Assembly (NCBI GenBank): GCA_002366685.1
Contig: DFBP01000013.1
Location: forward strand, 341 to 8,221
Direction of reading: 5' to 3'
Length of the DNA: 7,881 bases
Origin: Rhodobacterales bacterium UBA3077
GTDB lineage: Bacteria > Pseudomonadota > Alphaproteobacteria > Rhodobacterales > Rhodobacteraceae
Shown: one piece after another, positions 1 through 7,541 of the stretch
How the letters are laid out: each line of letters starts with the position of its first letter
Numbering within the stretch: the first letter of the stretch is position 1
Notes under the pieces: generated by a model
The model's input: the letters and a program-made list of their open reading frames with translations, nothing else
Database searches by the model: none
Told to the model about the DNA's origin: nothing
Position numbers and translations under genes: made by a program

Positions 1-458
1 TTGCGCATCGCCACATCCCGGCCATTCAGGATAATTTCGCGAATGGATCCGGGTTCCAGCGGGGTAATCACACCGTGGGGCAAACCGCCATCCTGTGATT
101 TGCTCTCAATACAAAGCCGCACCATATCAACACCCAGAATGCTCGCCACTTCGTTTTGCAAAACATCGAGAAAGCTCGGAAAATCGCGCGGCTCCAGCAC
201 CGCAAGCACCGCCCGTTGCACCTGATTGGTGCCCGCCATGTTGTCAAATGCCGCAGCAATTACGCTGGCGTGGGTGTCTTCCAGCCGCTCCAGCCGCTGC
301 TCCAGACGTTCCAGAAAAACATTGCGAAGGTCAACCACACGATCCCCGTTTGCGGAATCTTGTGCGTGCAGCAGCGCGCGCATCACTTCGCTATCTTCGA
401 GCACAACCGACGGGTCGCTCAATATATCCGCTCTCAGTTTTTCTATCGCCTCGCTCAT
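1..458 (-). CDS. DUF484 family protein, N-terminal 152 codons (3' end beyond the window)
   Basis: The reading frame opens with ATG at 458 and runs off the left edge without a stop, so the C-terminus is missing. It encodes MSEAIEKLRADILSDPSVVL, then a VVDLRNVFLERLEQRLERLE stretch that is charged, leucine-rich and probably helical or coiled coil (about residues 42-61), then THASVIAAAFDNMAGTNQV and a GAF-like portion. This matches what I know of alphaproteobacterial DUF484 proteins. Their biochemical function is not established; the gene often lies beside xerC, which suggests but does not prove a link to chromosome recombination. The start is supported by AGGAG at 465-469, six bases upstream and overlapping the stop codon of the preceding transaldolase gene, with which it must be co-transcribed. 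The family call is fairly secure and the role is unknown. Confidence 0.85.
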   Translation of the reverse strand, partial: MSEAIEKLRADILSDPSVVLEDSEVMRALLHAQDSANGDRVVDLRNVFLERLEQRLERLEDTHASVIAAAFDNMAGTNQVQRAVLAVLEPRDFPSFLDVLQNEVASILGVDMVRLCIESKSQDGGLPHGVITPLEPGSIREIILNGRDVAMR

Positions 459-467
459 GCCACGCTC

Positions 468-1121
468 CTAAAGAATTTGCTGGCCGGTTTTGGCCCAGTC
501 CGCCATAAAGGCTTTGAGGCCGTTTTCGGTCAGCGGATGGTCGGTGAGCTTTTTCAGCACGTTTGGCGGCGCGGTGACCACATCGGCACCAATTAGCGCT
601 GACTGCGTTACATGGTTAACCGAACGAACCGAGGCCACAATGATCTCGGTTTTGAACAGATAGTTGTCATAGATGGTGCGAATGTCGTCAATCAAGTCCA
701 TGCCGTCGAGGTTTACATCATCGAGCCGCCCAACGAAGGGTGAGATGAAAGTGGCACCTGCTTTGGCCGCCAGCAACGCCTGGTTCGCAGAGAAACACAG
801 GGTCACGTTAACCATTGTACCCTCGTCGGAAAGGGTTTTGCAGGCTTTTAGCCCTGACCATGTGAGTGGCACTTTCACGGCGATATTCTCGGCAATTTTC
901 GCAAGTTTGCGGCCTTCGGCGATCATATCATCTGCTTCAGTGGCAACCACTTCTGCGCTCACAGGACCTTTGATCAAGGCGCAAATCTCTTTGGTCACCT
1001 CCAGGATATCCCGGCCGGATTTCAAAATTAGCGAAGGGTTGGTGGTTACCCCATCCACAAAACCGATGTCATTCAGCTCGGCAATGGCATCAATATCTGC
1101 GGTATCTGCGAAAAATTTCAT
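468..1121 (-). CDS. fsa: Small transaldolase of the TalC/FSA family (usually annotated fructose-6-phosphate aldolase)
   Basis: This 217-residue protein has the usual family length. Members are Schiff-base TIM-barrel enzymes of the cytoplasm that transfer dihydroxyacetone units (transaldolase) or cleave fructose 6-phosphate. Visible landmarks are MKFFADTADIDAI with Asp6, GVTTNPSL with Thr26 and Asn28, the catalytic lysine Lys83 in AVKVPLT, SPFVGR with Phe129, and the SVRSVNHV phosphate-binding region near residue 166. Phe129 and Glu57 sit where E. coli FsaA has Tyr131 and Gln59; Phe and Glu are the transaldolase-type residues, so transaldolase is the more likely activity. The frame is open for 17 codons further upstream, but MKFFADTADI is the conserved family N-terminus, so the start is at 1121. 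No strong Shine-Dalgarno precedes it. The gene leads an operon with the DUF484 gene and is divergent from priA. Confidence 0.93.
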   Translation of the reverse strand: MKFFADTADIDAIAELNDIGFVDGVTTNPSLILKSGRDILEVTKEICALIKGPVSAEVVATEADDMIAEGRKLAKIAENIAVKVPLTWSGLKACKTLSDEGTMVNVTLCFSANQALLAAKAGATFISPFVGRLDDVNLDGMDLIDDIRTIYDNYLFKTEIIVASVRSVNHVTQSALIGADVVTAPPNVLKKLTDHPLTENGLKAFMADWAKTGQQIL

Positions 1122-1190
1122 GCGTATAGTCCGTTTTTTGCGCGCTCCCCATGAGCGGGTTCTGTATAGCATATCGCAAGGATTCAGCGG
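1122..1190. promoter_or_regulatory. Divergent fsa/priA intergenic region with a short inverted repeat
   Basis: These 69 bases must hold the start signals for both divergent genes unless transcription begins inside a coding region. An inverted repeat, CGCTC-N5-GAGCG, lies at 1143-1157. On the minus strand TGCTATACA (1163-1171) resembles an extended -10 element for fsa, but no convincing -35 stands at the right distance. On the plus strand AAGGA at 1178-1182 is the ribosome binding site of priA. No plus-strand promoter is clear. Promoter function is inferred from position; the inverted repeat is seen directly but is short. Confidence 0.4.
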
Positions 1191-3395
1191 ATGGAAGCCA
1201 ACATGACGCAGGCAATGGATTTTATCGAAGGTGATCCGGTGGCGGTTCTCACGACGGAACCGGTGAGCCGGCTTTTTGATTACCTCGCGCCAGCTGGTGG
1301 CGTAAGCATTGGTGCGCTCGTTAAAGTCCCGCTTGGCCCACGCGGGGTGCTTGGCGTGGTTTGGTCTGCGGGCACGGGGTTTGATAAATCAAAGCTTCGC
1401 CCGATCTCGATGGTTGCTGACCTGCCCCCGCTCGCGCCGGATATGATCGAGTTTCTGACCCGGGTCGCTGATTATAACGTTGCACCGCTGTCCCAAGTGC
1501 TTCGCCTTGCGACCCGTGCGCCGGGCTTGCTGGACCCGCCAGCCAAAAGAAAGCTCATTTCGCTGACTGGGCGTCAACCGAATAAATCCACCGCTGCCCG
1601 TTCTCGGGTTATTGATTTCCTGAAGTCTGAAGGTGGACGGCCCTTCGCGCCGGTTGAGCTCGCCCAACTAGCGGGCGTTTCCCCGAGCGTGGTCAACGGG
1701 CTTGTCCAGCAAGGCGTACTGCTCGTGCAAGATGCCCCGCGAGATATGCCCTACCCCAGGCTCGACCCTAACCACCCCGGCAAAGCCTTGTCGGTCATCC
1801 AAGCAGATGCCGCCGAGGCCCTCAGAGGCTCGGTCCGCAGTGGCAGCTACAATACAACTTTGCTCAAAGGCGTTACTGGCTCTGGCAAAACCGAGGTTTA
1901 TCTGGAAGCAGTCGCGGAAGCGATGGCGCAGGGGCGGCAAGGGTTGGTGCTGCTGCCGGAAATTGCCCTAACCGTGGACTTTCTGGAGCGTTTGCAAGTG
2001 CGCTTTGGCAGCCGCCCTGCCGAGTGGCACTCTGGCGCGACCATGTCCGAACGCCGCCGCTGCTGGCGCGCGGTGGCCTCAGGGGAAGCTCAGTTGGTGG
2101 TGGGTGCTCGCTCGGCGCTGTTTTTACCGTTTCAAGACCTCGGGCTGATCGTGGTCGACGAGGAGCATGATGGCTCCTACAAGCAGGAAGAAGGCGTTTT
2201 TTACCATGCCCGCGATATGGCGGTGCTCCGCGCTTCCATTACCCAAGCAACGGTGGTGCTGGCCACGGCGACCCCGAGCCTCGAAACCTGGGCCAATGCC
2301 GAGGCGGGTAAATATACCCGCCTTGACCTGCCCGAGCGCTTTGGCACCGCCAAGCTCCCCGAAATGGCTGCAATTGATATGCGCGACGAGGCCATGCAAC
2401 CCAACCAGTGGATATCCCCGAACCTTCGGGACGAAATGCGCAAGGCTTATGCAGAGGGCTCGCAATCCCTTTTATTCCTCAACCGCCGGGGCTATGCCCC
2501 GCTCACGCTGTGCCGCGCCTGTGGTGAACAGGTTGGGTGCGATAGTTGCGACTCCCGCATGGTCGAGCACAAGTTCCAAAACCGGCTGATCTGCCATCAG
2601 TGTGGCGCGTGGAAACCCATTCCCACAACCTGCCCGAGCTGTGATGTGGCTGGCAAAATGACAGCCCTCGGCCCCGGTGTGGAACGCATTGCCGAGGAGG
2701 TTGCAGAGGTTTTCCCCGAGGCCCGAGTTGAAATTCTTTCCTCCGATCTTTCGGACAGCGCTCGTGGCTTGAAGGCGCGGATCGAAGCCATTGCTGCAGG
2801 TGAGGCTGATATCATCATCGGTACACAAATGGTGGCCAAAGGTCACAATTTCCCGCACCTCACGCTGGTTGGCGTCGTCGATGCCGACCTAGGATTGCAA
2901 GGCGGAGACCTGCGTGCTGCCGAGAAAAGCTTCCAGCTTATCCGGCAGGTTGCGGGCCGCGCCGGGCGGGCCGAAAAACCCGGGCGGGCGCTGCTGCAAA
3001 GCTTCCAGCCCAACCATCCGGTTATCGAGGCTATCCTTTCCGGTGATGAAGAAGCGTTTTGGCGCACCGAGGCGGAAGCCCGCCGCAGCGCGAATGCGCC
3101 CCCATTTGGCCGAATGGCCGGGGTGATTGTAACTGGTCCGAAGGAGGCTGAGGTTTATGAAATAGCTAATCAACTGGCCCGCAATGCCCAGCCTCTTTTT
3201 ACAATCGGGGCCCAGCTTTTTGGACCTGCGGCGGCACCGATCGCCAAGATACGGGACCAATATCGTGTTCGCCTTTTGGTGAAAACCGCGAAGGGCGCAC
3301 CGCTGCAAAAGGCGCTTCGCCAGTGGGTGGCCCCGATTAAAAAGCCCAATGGGCTCCGCATAAAACTAGATATCGACCCCCAGACTTTTTTCTAA
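1191..3395 (+). CDS. priA: Primosomal protein N' (replication restart helicase PriA)
   Basis: PriA is a 3'-to-5' superfamily 2 DNA helicase that recognises abandoned forks and D-loops and starts reloading of the replicative helicase. At 734 residues it matches E. coli PriA (732). In order: the N-terminal 3'-DNA-binding domain (about 15-115), a winged-helix region (about 135-190), Walker A GVTGSGKT (227-234, Lys233), the DEEH Walker B box (323-326), eight cysteines in four CxxC pairs (441/444, 450/453, 467/470, 480/483) that would bind two zinc ions, then GTQMVAKGHNFP from 544 and RQVAGRAGR from 585, both in the second helicase lobe. The motifs appear intact, so it should be active. ATG 1191 has AAGGA eight bases upstream; in-frame ATGs at 1203 and 1215 lack as good a site but cannot be excluded. 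It is divergent from fsa. Confidence 0.97.
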   Translation: MEANMTQAMDFIEGDPVAVLTTEPVSRLFDYLAPAGGVSIGALVKVPLGPRGVLGVVWSAGTGFDKSKLRPISMVADLPPLAPDMIEFLTRVADYNVAPLSQVLRLATRAPGLLDPPAKRKLISLTGRQPNKSTAARSRVIDFLKSEGGRPFAPVELAQLAGVSPSVVNGLVQQGVLLVQDAPRDMPYPRLDPNHPGKALSVIQADAAEALRGSVRSGSYNTTLLKGVTGSGKTEVYLEAVAEAMAQGRQGLVLLPEIALTVDFLERLQVRFGSRPAEWHSGATMSERRRCWRAVASGEAQLVVGARSALFLPFQDLGLIVVDEEHDGSYKQEEGVFYHARDMAVLRASITQATVVLATATPSLETWANAEAGKYTRLDLPERFGTAKLPEMAAIDMRDEAMQPNQWISPNLRDEMRKAYAEGSQSLLFLNRRGYAPLTLCRACGEQVGCDSCDSRMVEHKFQNRLICHQCGAWKPIPTTCPSCDVAGKMTALGPGVERIAEEVAEVFPEARVEILSSDLSDSARGLKARIEAIAAGEADIIIGTQMVAKGHNFPHLTLVGVVDADLGLQGGDLRAAEKSFQLIRQVAGRAGRAEKPGRALLQSFQPNHPVIEAILSGDEEAFWRTEAEARRSANAPPFGRMAGVIVTGPKEAEVYEIANQLARNAQPLFTIGAQLFGPAAAPIAKIRDQYRVRLLVKTAKGAPLQKALRQWVAPIKKPNGLRIKLDIDPQTFF

Positions 3396-3506
3396 CATCG
3401 CCAGTAAATGCCAAGAAGTGTGGTGCGCCGGATCGGATTCGAAGCCGCAGCCATTGCAATTCAAGCCCGTTTCCGCTTGGATAAACAAAACAATAACGGA
3501 GCCCCC
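3396..3506 (+). promoter_or_regulatory. Leader between priA and the SLC13 permease, with the permease ribosome binding site
   Basis: The 111-base gap is long enough to hold a promoter for the permease-dipeptidase pair, but I see no -35/-10 pair at proper spacing; TTGCAA and GATAAA occur about 20 bases apart, which is too far. No terminator hairpin with a T-tract follows priA, so read-through is possible. GGAG at 3498-3501, five bases before ATG 3507, is a good ribosome binding site and decides the permease start. Beyond these I see nothing definite here. Confidence 0.35.
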
Positions 3507-5288
3507 ATGACCATCGACCAAATTATCTTGTTTTCGCTTTTCGGCGGGGTTTTTGTCTTTCTCCTTTGGGGGAAGTTTCGGTATGACTTTGTTGCCTTCA
3601 CCGCGCTCCTAATTGGGGTTGTTGCTCAAGTTGTACCAACAAAAGATGCCTTTTCCGGTTTTGGACACCCGGCCACAATCGTGGTTGCGCTCGTGCTCGT
3701 GGTATCTGCCGGTTTGGTGCGTTCGGGTGCTGTTTACCTCATCACCCGCACGCTCGTAGATAGCTCCCGCTCGCTTGGGGGTCACATCATTTTAATGGGC
3801 GGAATCGGCGGCGTGCTTTCAGGTTTTATGAACAACGTGGCGGCTTTGGCGCTCCTTATGCCAGTGGATATCCAAACCGCCCGTAAAGCCAAACGGTCTG
3901 TCGGGCTTAGTCTGATGCCGCTCTCCTTTGCCACCATACTTGGCGGGATGGTCACGCTCATTGGCACGCCACCTAATATCATCATCGCCGCCATCCGCGA
4001 AGACAGCCTCGGCGAACCGTTTTCGATGTTTGATTTTGCGCCAGTTGGTGGGGTGACAGCCCTTGTTGGGCTCACCTTCGTGGCTTTAATCGGCTGGCGC
4101 TTTATTCCACAGCGCGAAGAGGCGCTCTCTGGCAGCAGCCCGATGCTGGATCTGGCCGAGTATATCGCCGAACTGACCGTGCCGAAAGACTCAAAACTCA
4201 TCGGCAAACAGCTCCAGGAACTTTATGATACCGCCGAAAAAAATGACGTCGCTATCCTTGGCCTCGTGCGTGACGGCAAGCGGCGCTTCGGTAGCGCTTA
4301 CAGAACCAAACTTCTGGCCGGAGACGCGCTTGTTCTAGAAGCCACACCAGACGCGCTGGACGAATATCGCGCGGCCCTTTCGCTCGATTTTGCCGATGAA
4401 AAAAGGCAGGAGGCTGTTCGTGCCAGTGGTGAAGGTCTCGACGTCATCGAGGTTGTCGTGACCGAGGAATCCCGTATCGTCGGCAAAACGGCTATGTCAA
4501 TCGGGCTGGGGTGGCGGCAGCAGACTGTATTGATGGGAATCTCGCGCCAAGGGCACAAGATTAACAGCCACATTCGTAAAACCAAAATTCGCATGGGTGA
4601 TATATTGCTCCTGCTAGTCCCGAGTGATCAAAGCAGCGAAGTCATTGACTGGTTGGGTTGCCTTCCGCTGGCTGAGCGTGGGCTGGCGGTCACCGAAGAC
4701 AAGAAAGTCTGGTGGGCGATCGGGATGTTTGGTGCAGCGGTGCTGGCCGCAAGCCTTGGCATTGTTTATTTACCGGTTGCCCTCGGGCTCGTTATTGTAG
4801 GTTTTGTGCTCGCCAAAATCCTGCCGATAGCCGACATCTACTCCCACATTAGCGGGCCGGTAGTTGTGCTGCTGGGCTCGATGATTCCGCTCGGCGCGGC
4901 TCTTGAGACCTCGGGCGGGACCGAACTTATTGCGGGGTGGTTGGTTGATGTCACTGACGGAATGGCGCCTTGGGCCATTTTAACCATACTGATGATTGTG
5001 ACGATGACGCTCTCGGACGTACTCAACAACACCGCCACGACTATCGTTGCCGCTCCCATTGCCATCCAGATGGCCACCACGCTCGAAGTTAACCCGGACC
5101 CGTTCCTAATGGCCGTTGCTGTTGCGGCCTCCTGCGCATTTCTTACGCCCATTGGCCACAAGAACAACACTTTGATTTTGGGTCCCGGAGGGTATAGCTT
5201 TGGCGATTATTGGCGCATGGGATTACCACTTGAAGTAATTGTGGTCGCTGTTAGCATCCCGTCAATTCTGGTTTTTTGGCCGCTGTAA
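3507..5288 (+). CDS. SLC13-family permease with two internal TrkA-C (RCK_C) domains
   Basis: This 593-residue inner-membrane protein has a hydrophobic N-terminal half (about 1-205), a soluble central region (about 213-395) holding two RCK_C-like modules (about 213-290 and 311-395), and a hydrophobic C-terminal half (about 408-593). The layout is typical of the anion permease/citrate transporter family with TrkA-C inserts. The two membrane halves carry paired signatures: FMNNVA (Asn109-Asn110) with GTPPN (153-157), and LNNTA (Asn507-Asn508) with TPIGHKNN (547-554), consistent with the inverted-repeat fold of SLC13 transporters, whose clamp loops bind sodium and substrate. Relatives move dicarboxylates, sulfate or other anions; the substrate here is not readable. 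RCK_C domains commonly bind small regulatory ligands. An ATG at 3408 would add 33 residues, but it lacks a ribosome site and the added residues are not family-like. A dipeptidase gene follows 16 bases later. Confidence 0.88.
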   Translation: MTIDQIILFSLFGGVFVFLLWGKFRYDFVAFTALLIGVVAQVVPTKDAFSGFGHPATIVVALVLVVSAGLVRSGAVYLITRTLVDSSRSLGGHIILMGGIGGVLSGFMNNVAALALLMPVDIQTARKAKRSVGLSLMPLSFATILGGMVTLIGTPPNIIIAAIREDSLGEPFSMFDFAPVGGVTALVGLTFVALIGWRFIPQREEALSGSSPMLDLAEYIAELTVPKDSKLIGKQLQELYDTAEKNDVAILGLVRDGKRRFGSAYRTKLLAGDALVLEATPDALDEYRAALSLDFADEKRQEAVRASGEGLDVIEVVVTEESRIVGKTAMSIGLGWRQQTVLMGISRQGHKINSHIRKTKIRMGDILLLLVPSDQSSEVIDWLGCLPLAERGLAVTEDKKVWWAIGMFGAAVLAASLGIVYLPVALGLVIVGFVLAKILPIADIYSHISGPVVVLLGSMIPLGAALETSGGTELIAGWLVDVTDGMAPWAILTILMIVTMTLSDVLNNTATTIVAAPIAIQMATTLEVNPDPFLMAVAVAASCAFLTPIGHKNNTLILGPGGYSFGDYWRMGLPLEVIVVAVSIPSILVFWPL

Positions 5289-5304
5289 ATGAGGTTAGTT
5301 AACG

Positions 5305-6486
5305 ATGAAATTAGTAAAAAAAGGTATCAAGTATCTATTACTCCTCACAGTGATTGGCACAATTGCCTTGCTGATATTCGCCCCCGGCTATGTCGAAAGG
5401 GGCCGCAACGCAGTGGCAGAGCATGCGCCCTATCCTGTTTCCTCTGAAGCTCAAGCCCTGCACGATAGCTTAATAATTGGTGACTGGCACGCCGACAGTT
5501 TGTTGTGGAACCGTGATCTGACCGAACGGGGGAGTTACGGTCAGGTCGACATTCCGCGGCTCCTCGAAGGCAATGTCGCTGTTCAGGTGTTTACCGCAGT
5601 CACCAAATCTCCCGCCGGGTTGAACTACGAAGAAAACGACGAAGAGGCCTTTGACAATATCACCCTGCTCGCTGTTGCCCAATTATGGCCGCCCCGGACG
5701 TGGACAAGCCTCGCCGAACGGGCGCTTTTTCAGGCCGAAAAACTTGCCCGCGTTCAGCTCGCTGCCCCCAAGCAACTTAAAATTATTCGCACGGCAGGTG
5801 ACCTGGAGGAGGTTTTAGCGCGGCGCGCCGAGGGCGAAAGCATCGTCGGTGCGATGCTGGGTATTGAAGGGGCTCACCCCCTCGAAGGCAACCTTTCGAA
5901 TTTGCTGCGCCTCGAGTCGGCGGGGTATCGCCTTGTTGCGCTCCAACATTTCTTTGACAACGAGCTTGGCGGCTCGCTCCACGGGAACTCAAACGCCGGG
6001 CTAACAGATTTCGGCAAAGAGGTTGTTGCCGAAGTGCAAGCGCGCGGGCTTATCCTTGATCTGGCCCATTCTTCCGAGCAGGTTGTTCGGGATGTGCTGG
6101 AACTCACAGAAATACCGCTGGTCCTCAGTCACTCGGGCATTCACGGTCATTGCGAAACGAAGCGAAATATAGCCGATGAACTGATGCAGCAAATCGCGGC
6201 AACTGGCGGAGTGATTGGCATGGGGTACTGGATGGAAGTTACCTGTGACGACACACCGGAGGGAATTGCAAAATCTATCGTGGCCGCCATTGAAACCGTA
6301 GGGCCCGACGCGGTTTCGCTGGGGTCTGACTTTGACGGATCTGTCGCCACAACATTTGATACATCGGAACTGGCAGCCCTTACGCAGGCCCTGTTAAACG
6401 CGGGCGTGAGCGAAGAAAACATCCGAAAAGTGATGGGTGAAAACATGCTTAGGGTGCTGCGCGCACGGCTTGAGACGCGACCTTAA
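5305..6486 (+). CDS. Membrane-anchored M19-family dipeptidase (renal dipeptidase-like)
   Basis: This is a 393-residue metallopeptidase of the amidohydrolase fold. A lysine-rich start followed by a hydrophobic segment (about residues 10-26) indicates a signal anchor or signal peptide, so the catalytic domain should face the periplasm. The binuclear zinc ligands of the M19 family are all present: His62 and Asp64 in DWHAD, Glu188 in GIEGAHP, His255 in DLAHS and His276 in LSHSG. The substrate-contacting His215 (LQHFFDN), Arg287 (KRNI) and catalytic Asp342 (GSDFDG) are also in place, so activity is likely. M19 enzymes hydrolyse dipeptides, some with D-residues, but exact specificity cannot be predicted. 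TGAGG at 5290-5294 lies ten bases before the ATG, a slightly long spacing. The short gap after the permease suggests one transcript; the gene converges on pfkB. Confidence 0.92.
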   Translation: MKLVKKGIKYLLLLTVIGTIALLIFAPGYVERGRNAVAEHAPYPVSSEAQALHDSLIIGDWHADSLLWNRDLTERGSYGQVDIPRLLEGNVAVQVFTAVTKSPAGLNYEENDEEAFDNITLLAVAQLWPPRTWTSLAERALFQAEKLARVQLAAPKQLKIIRTAGDLEEVLARRAEGESIVGAMLGIEGAHPLEGNLSNLLRLESAGYRLVALQHFFDNELGGSLHGNSNAGLTDFGKEVVAEVQARGLILDLAHSSEQVVRDVLELTEIPLVLSHSGIHGHCETKRNIADELMQQIAATGGVIGMGYWMEVTCDDTPEGIAKSIVAAIETVGPDAVSLGSDFDGSVATTFDTSELAALTQALLNAGVSEENIRKVMGENMLRVLRARLETRP

Positions 6487-6511
6487 AACAAAGATTTCCG
6501 GGACATATGTT

Positions 6512-7459
6512 CTAAAGAATATTGGTTTCTGTGCCTAAAAGCAATTCGTCGACAACATCTTTCGGGCAAAGCTGACTACCACGGGTCATCACTGCGGCTG
6601 CGGCAGCTGCGGTTGCTAGCCGTCCCGCTTCGGGTTCTGTCAACCCGCTGGCAAGCCCATAGGTGAATCCGGCGACAAAACTATCTCCAGCGCCCACTTT
6701 ACTAACGACTTTGCCCTTAGGGGCCACGCAGTGAAAGCGCTGGTGCTTGGTCGCAAATACCGACCCTTCGGCGCCGCGCGCCACAATAACCATATCGGCA
6801 TGGTTCTTTTTTACGAGCGATTGAGCAAACTCAGCCGCCTCTTCTATCGACCCGAGCGGCTTCCCCGCCAAAATTTCCGACTCGTGTCTGTCCATGCGCA
6901 GAATATCAATCAGGCCCTTACCGTTTTTCAACAGCGCTTGCTGTGCTTCACCCGAAGTATCAATAATCAGCTTGGCTTTAGCTGCGTGAACAAGCTCACC
7001 AACCTTTACATAAAAATCGGGGGCCACGCCCGGTGGCAGGCTACCGCTCGCGACGACAAACATGCCTGGCTCAAGGCAGCGCTTGATCTCCGCCAGTGCG
7101 GCCTCGGCTTCGGCGGCGGCCCAATCCGGCCCGGGCTGGCCAAAACGATACTGGTGGCCGGTATCAGATTCCGTGATCGCAAAATTCTGCCGCGTCAGAC
7201 CCGGGCCATTAAAATGGAAAAGGCGCACGCCGTCTTGGGCCAGAAGCTCTACCATCATATTACCGGTAGCCCCACCGAGCGCCACAAATGCGGTGCTGTC
7301 GCCGCCCAGCAGTTTGATCGCACGGGAGACGTTGACCCCGCCGCCACCCGGCTCCAAAGATTCGTTCTCGCAACGCAGCTTAACATCCGGCAAAACCTGC
7401 GGCACATCGGCCGCAGAATCGAGTGCGGGGTTCAGGGAGATCGTCAAAATATTGCGCAT
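6512..7459 (-). CDS. pfkB: PfkB-type phosphofructokinase (1-phosphofructokinase family hexose kinase)
   Basis: This 315-residue ribokinase-fold sugar kinase would phosphorylate a fructose phosphate using ATP in the cytoplasm. It resembles E. coli Pfk-2 along its length: SLNPALDSA near the start, KLRC at 27-30, GGGGVNVSRA (38-47), ATG-containing GGATG, TRQN, QYRF, ASGSLPPGV, DTSGEA and the anion-hole/catalytic motif GAGDSF with Asp259 as the base. These favour 6-phosphofructokinase over 1-phosphofructokinase, and no fructose PTS gene is near, but the acceptor sugar is not certain. Unusually, the KPNxxE segment reads RMDRHE (188-193), so Asp190 replaces the Asn of the NxxE magnesium motif while Glu193 is kept. 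GAGGG at 7465-7469, five bases from ATG 7459, supports that start over ATG 7471, which would add four residues. Confidence 0.92.
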   Translation of the reverse strand: MRNILTISLNPALDSAADVPQVLPDVKLRCENESLEPGGGGVNVSRAIKLLGGDSTAFVALGGATGNMMVELLAQDGVRLFHFNGPGLTRQNFAITESDTGHQYRFGQPGPDWAAAEAEAALAEIKRCLEPGMFVVASGSLPPGVAPDFYVKVGELVHAAKAKLIIDTSGEAQQALLKNGKGLIDILRMDRHESEILAGKPLGSIEEAAEFAQSLVKKNHADMVIVARGAEGSVFATKHQRFHCVAPKGKVVSKVGAGDSFVAGFTYGLASGLTEPEAGRLATAAAAAAVMTRGSQLCPKDVVDELLLGTETNIL

Positions 7460-7513
7460 TTCGGCCCTCATGCCCGCTAAAACGGGAAAGCTATAATCAT
7501 TGGGGCCTTGGTC

Positions 7514-7541
7514 ATACTAGCATCAAAGCACAGGCTATCAA
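7514..7541 (-). promoter_or_regulatory. Candidate sigma-70-type promoter for pfkB
   Basis: Read on the minus strand, TTGATA (7536-7541, five of six matches to the -35 consensus) is followed after 16 bases by TAGTAT (7514-7519, four of six matches to the -10). Transcription would begin near 7506, leaving a leader of about 47 bases before the pfkB ATG. The leader contains a small hairpin, CCCG-N6-CGGG, at 7473-7486. The spacing is one base short of optimal and the match is moderate, so this is a candidate only; the kinase could also be read through from rpoH, because no terminator is evident between the genes. Confidence 0.4.

Noticed and set aside
95..596. Overlapping plus-strand open frames opposite the DUF484 and fsa genes
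   Set aside because: The minus-strand DUF484 reading has family-like sequence, a good ribosome site and operon spacing; the plus-strand frames have none of these.
673..1206. A 177-codon open frame on the plus strand antisense to fsa and overlapping the priA start
   Set aside because: The opposite strand encodes a clearly conserved transaldolase; the plus-strand protein is serine-rich and family-less, as expected of a shadow.
3434..3452. GGATTCGAA-like string resembling a tRNA T-arm, considered as a tRNA remnant or attachment site
   Set aside because: No acceptor, anticodon or D-arm can be paired around it, and no integrase or flanking repeat is present.
3408..3506. An upstream ATG that would extend the permease by 33 residues
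   Set aside because: There is no ribosome site before it, the added residues do not look like the family N-terminus, and ATG 3507 has a good GGAG just before the first membrane segment.
6487..6511. Convergent gap between the dipeptidase and pfkB genes, checked for a two-way terminator; it contains the palindrome ACATATGT
   Set aside because: The palindrome is only eight bases with no loop or T-tract, so it does not support a terminator.
6731..7480. A 249-codon open frame on the plus strand antisense to pfkB
   Set aside because: It lies almost wholly opposite a well-recognised kinase gene, has no recognisable domain, and its composition looks like a codon shadow.
7492..7497. A perfect TATAAT on the plus strand between pfkB and rpoH
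   Set aside because: No -35-like sequence stands 16-18 bases upstream, and no plus-strand gene follows; it would only give antisense RNA to rpoH.
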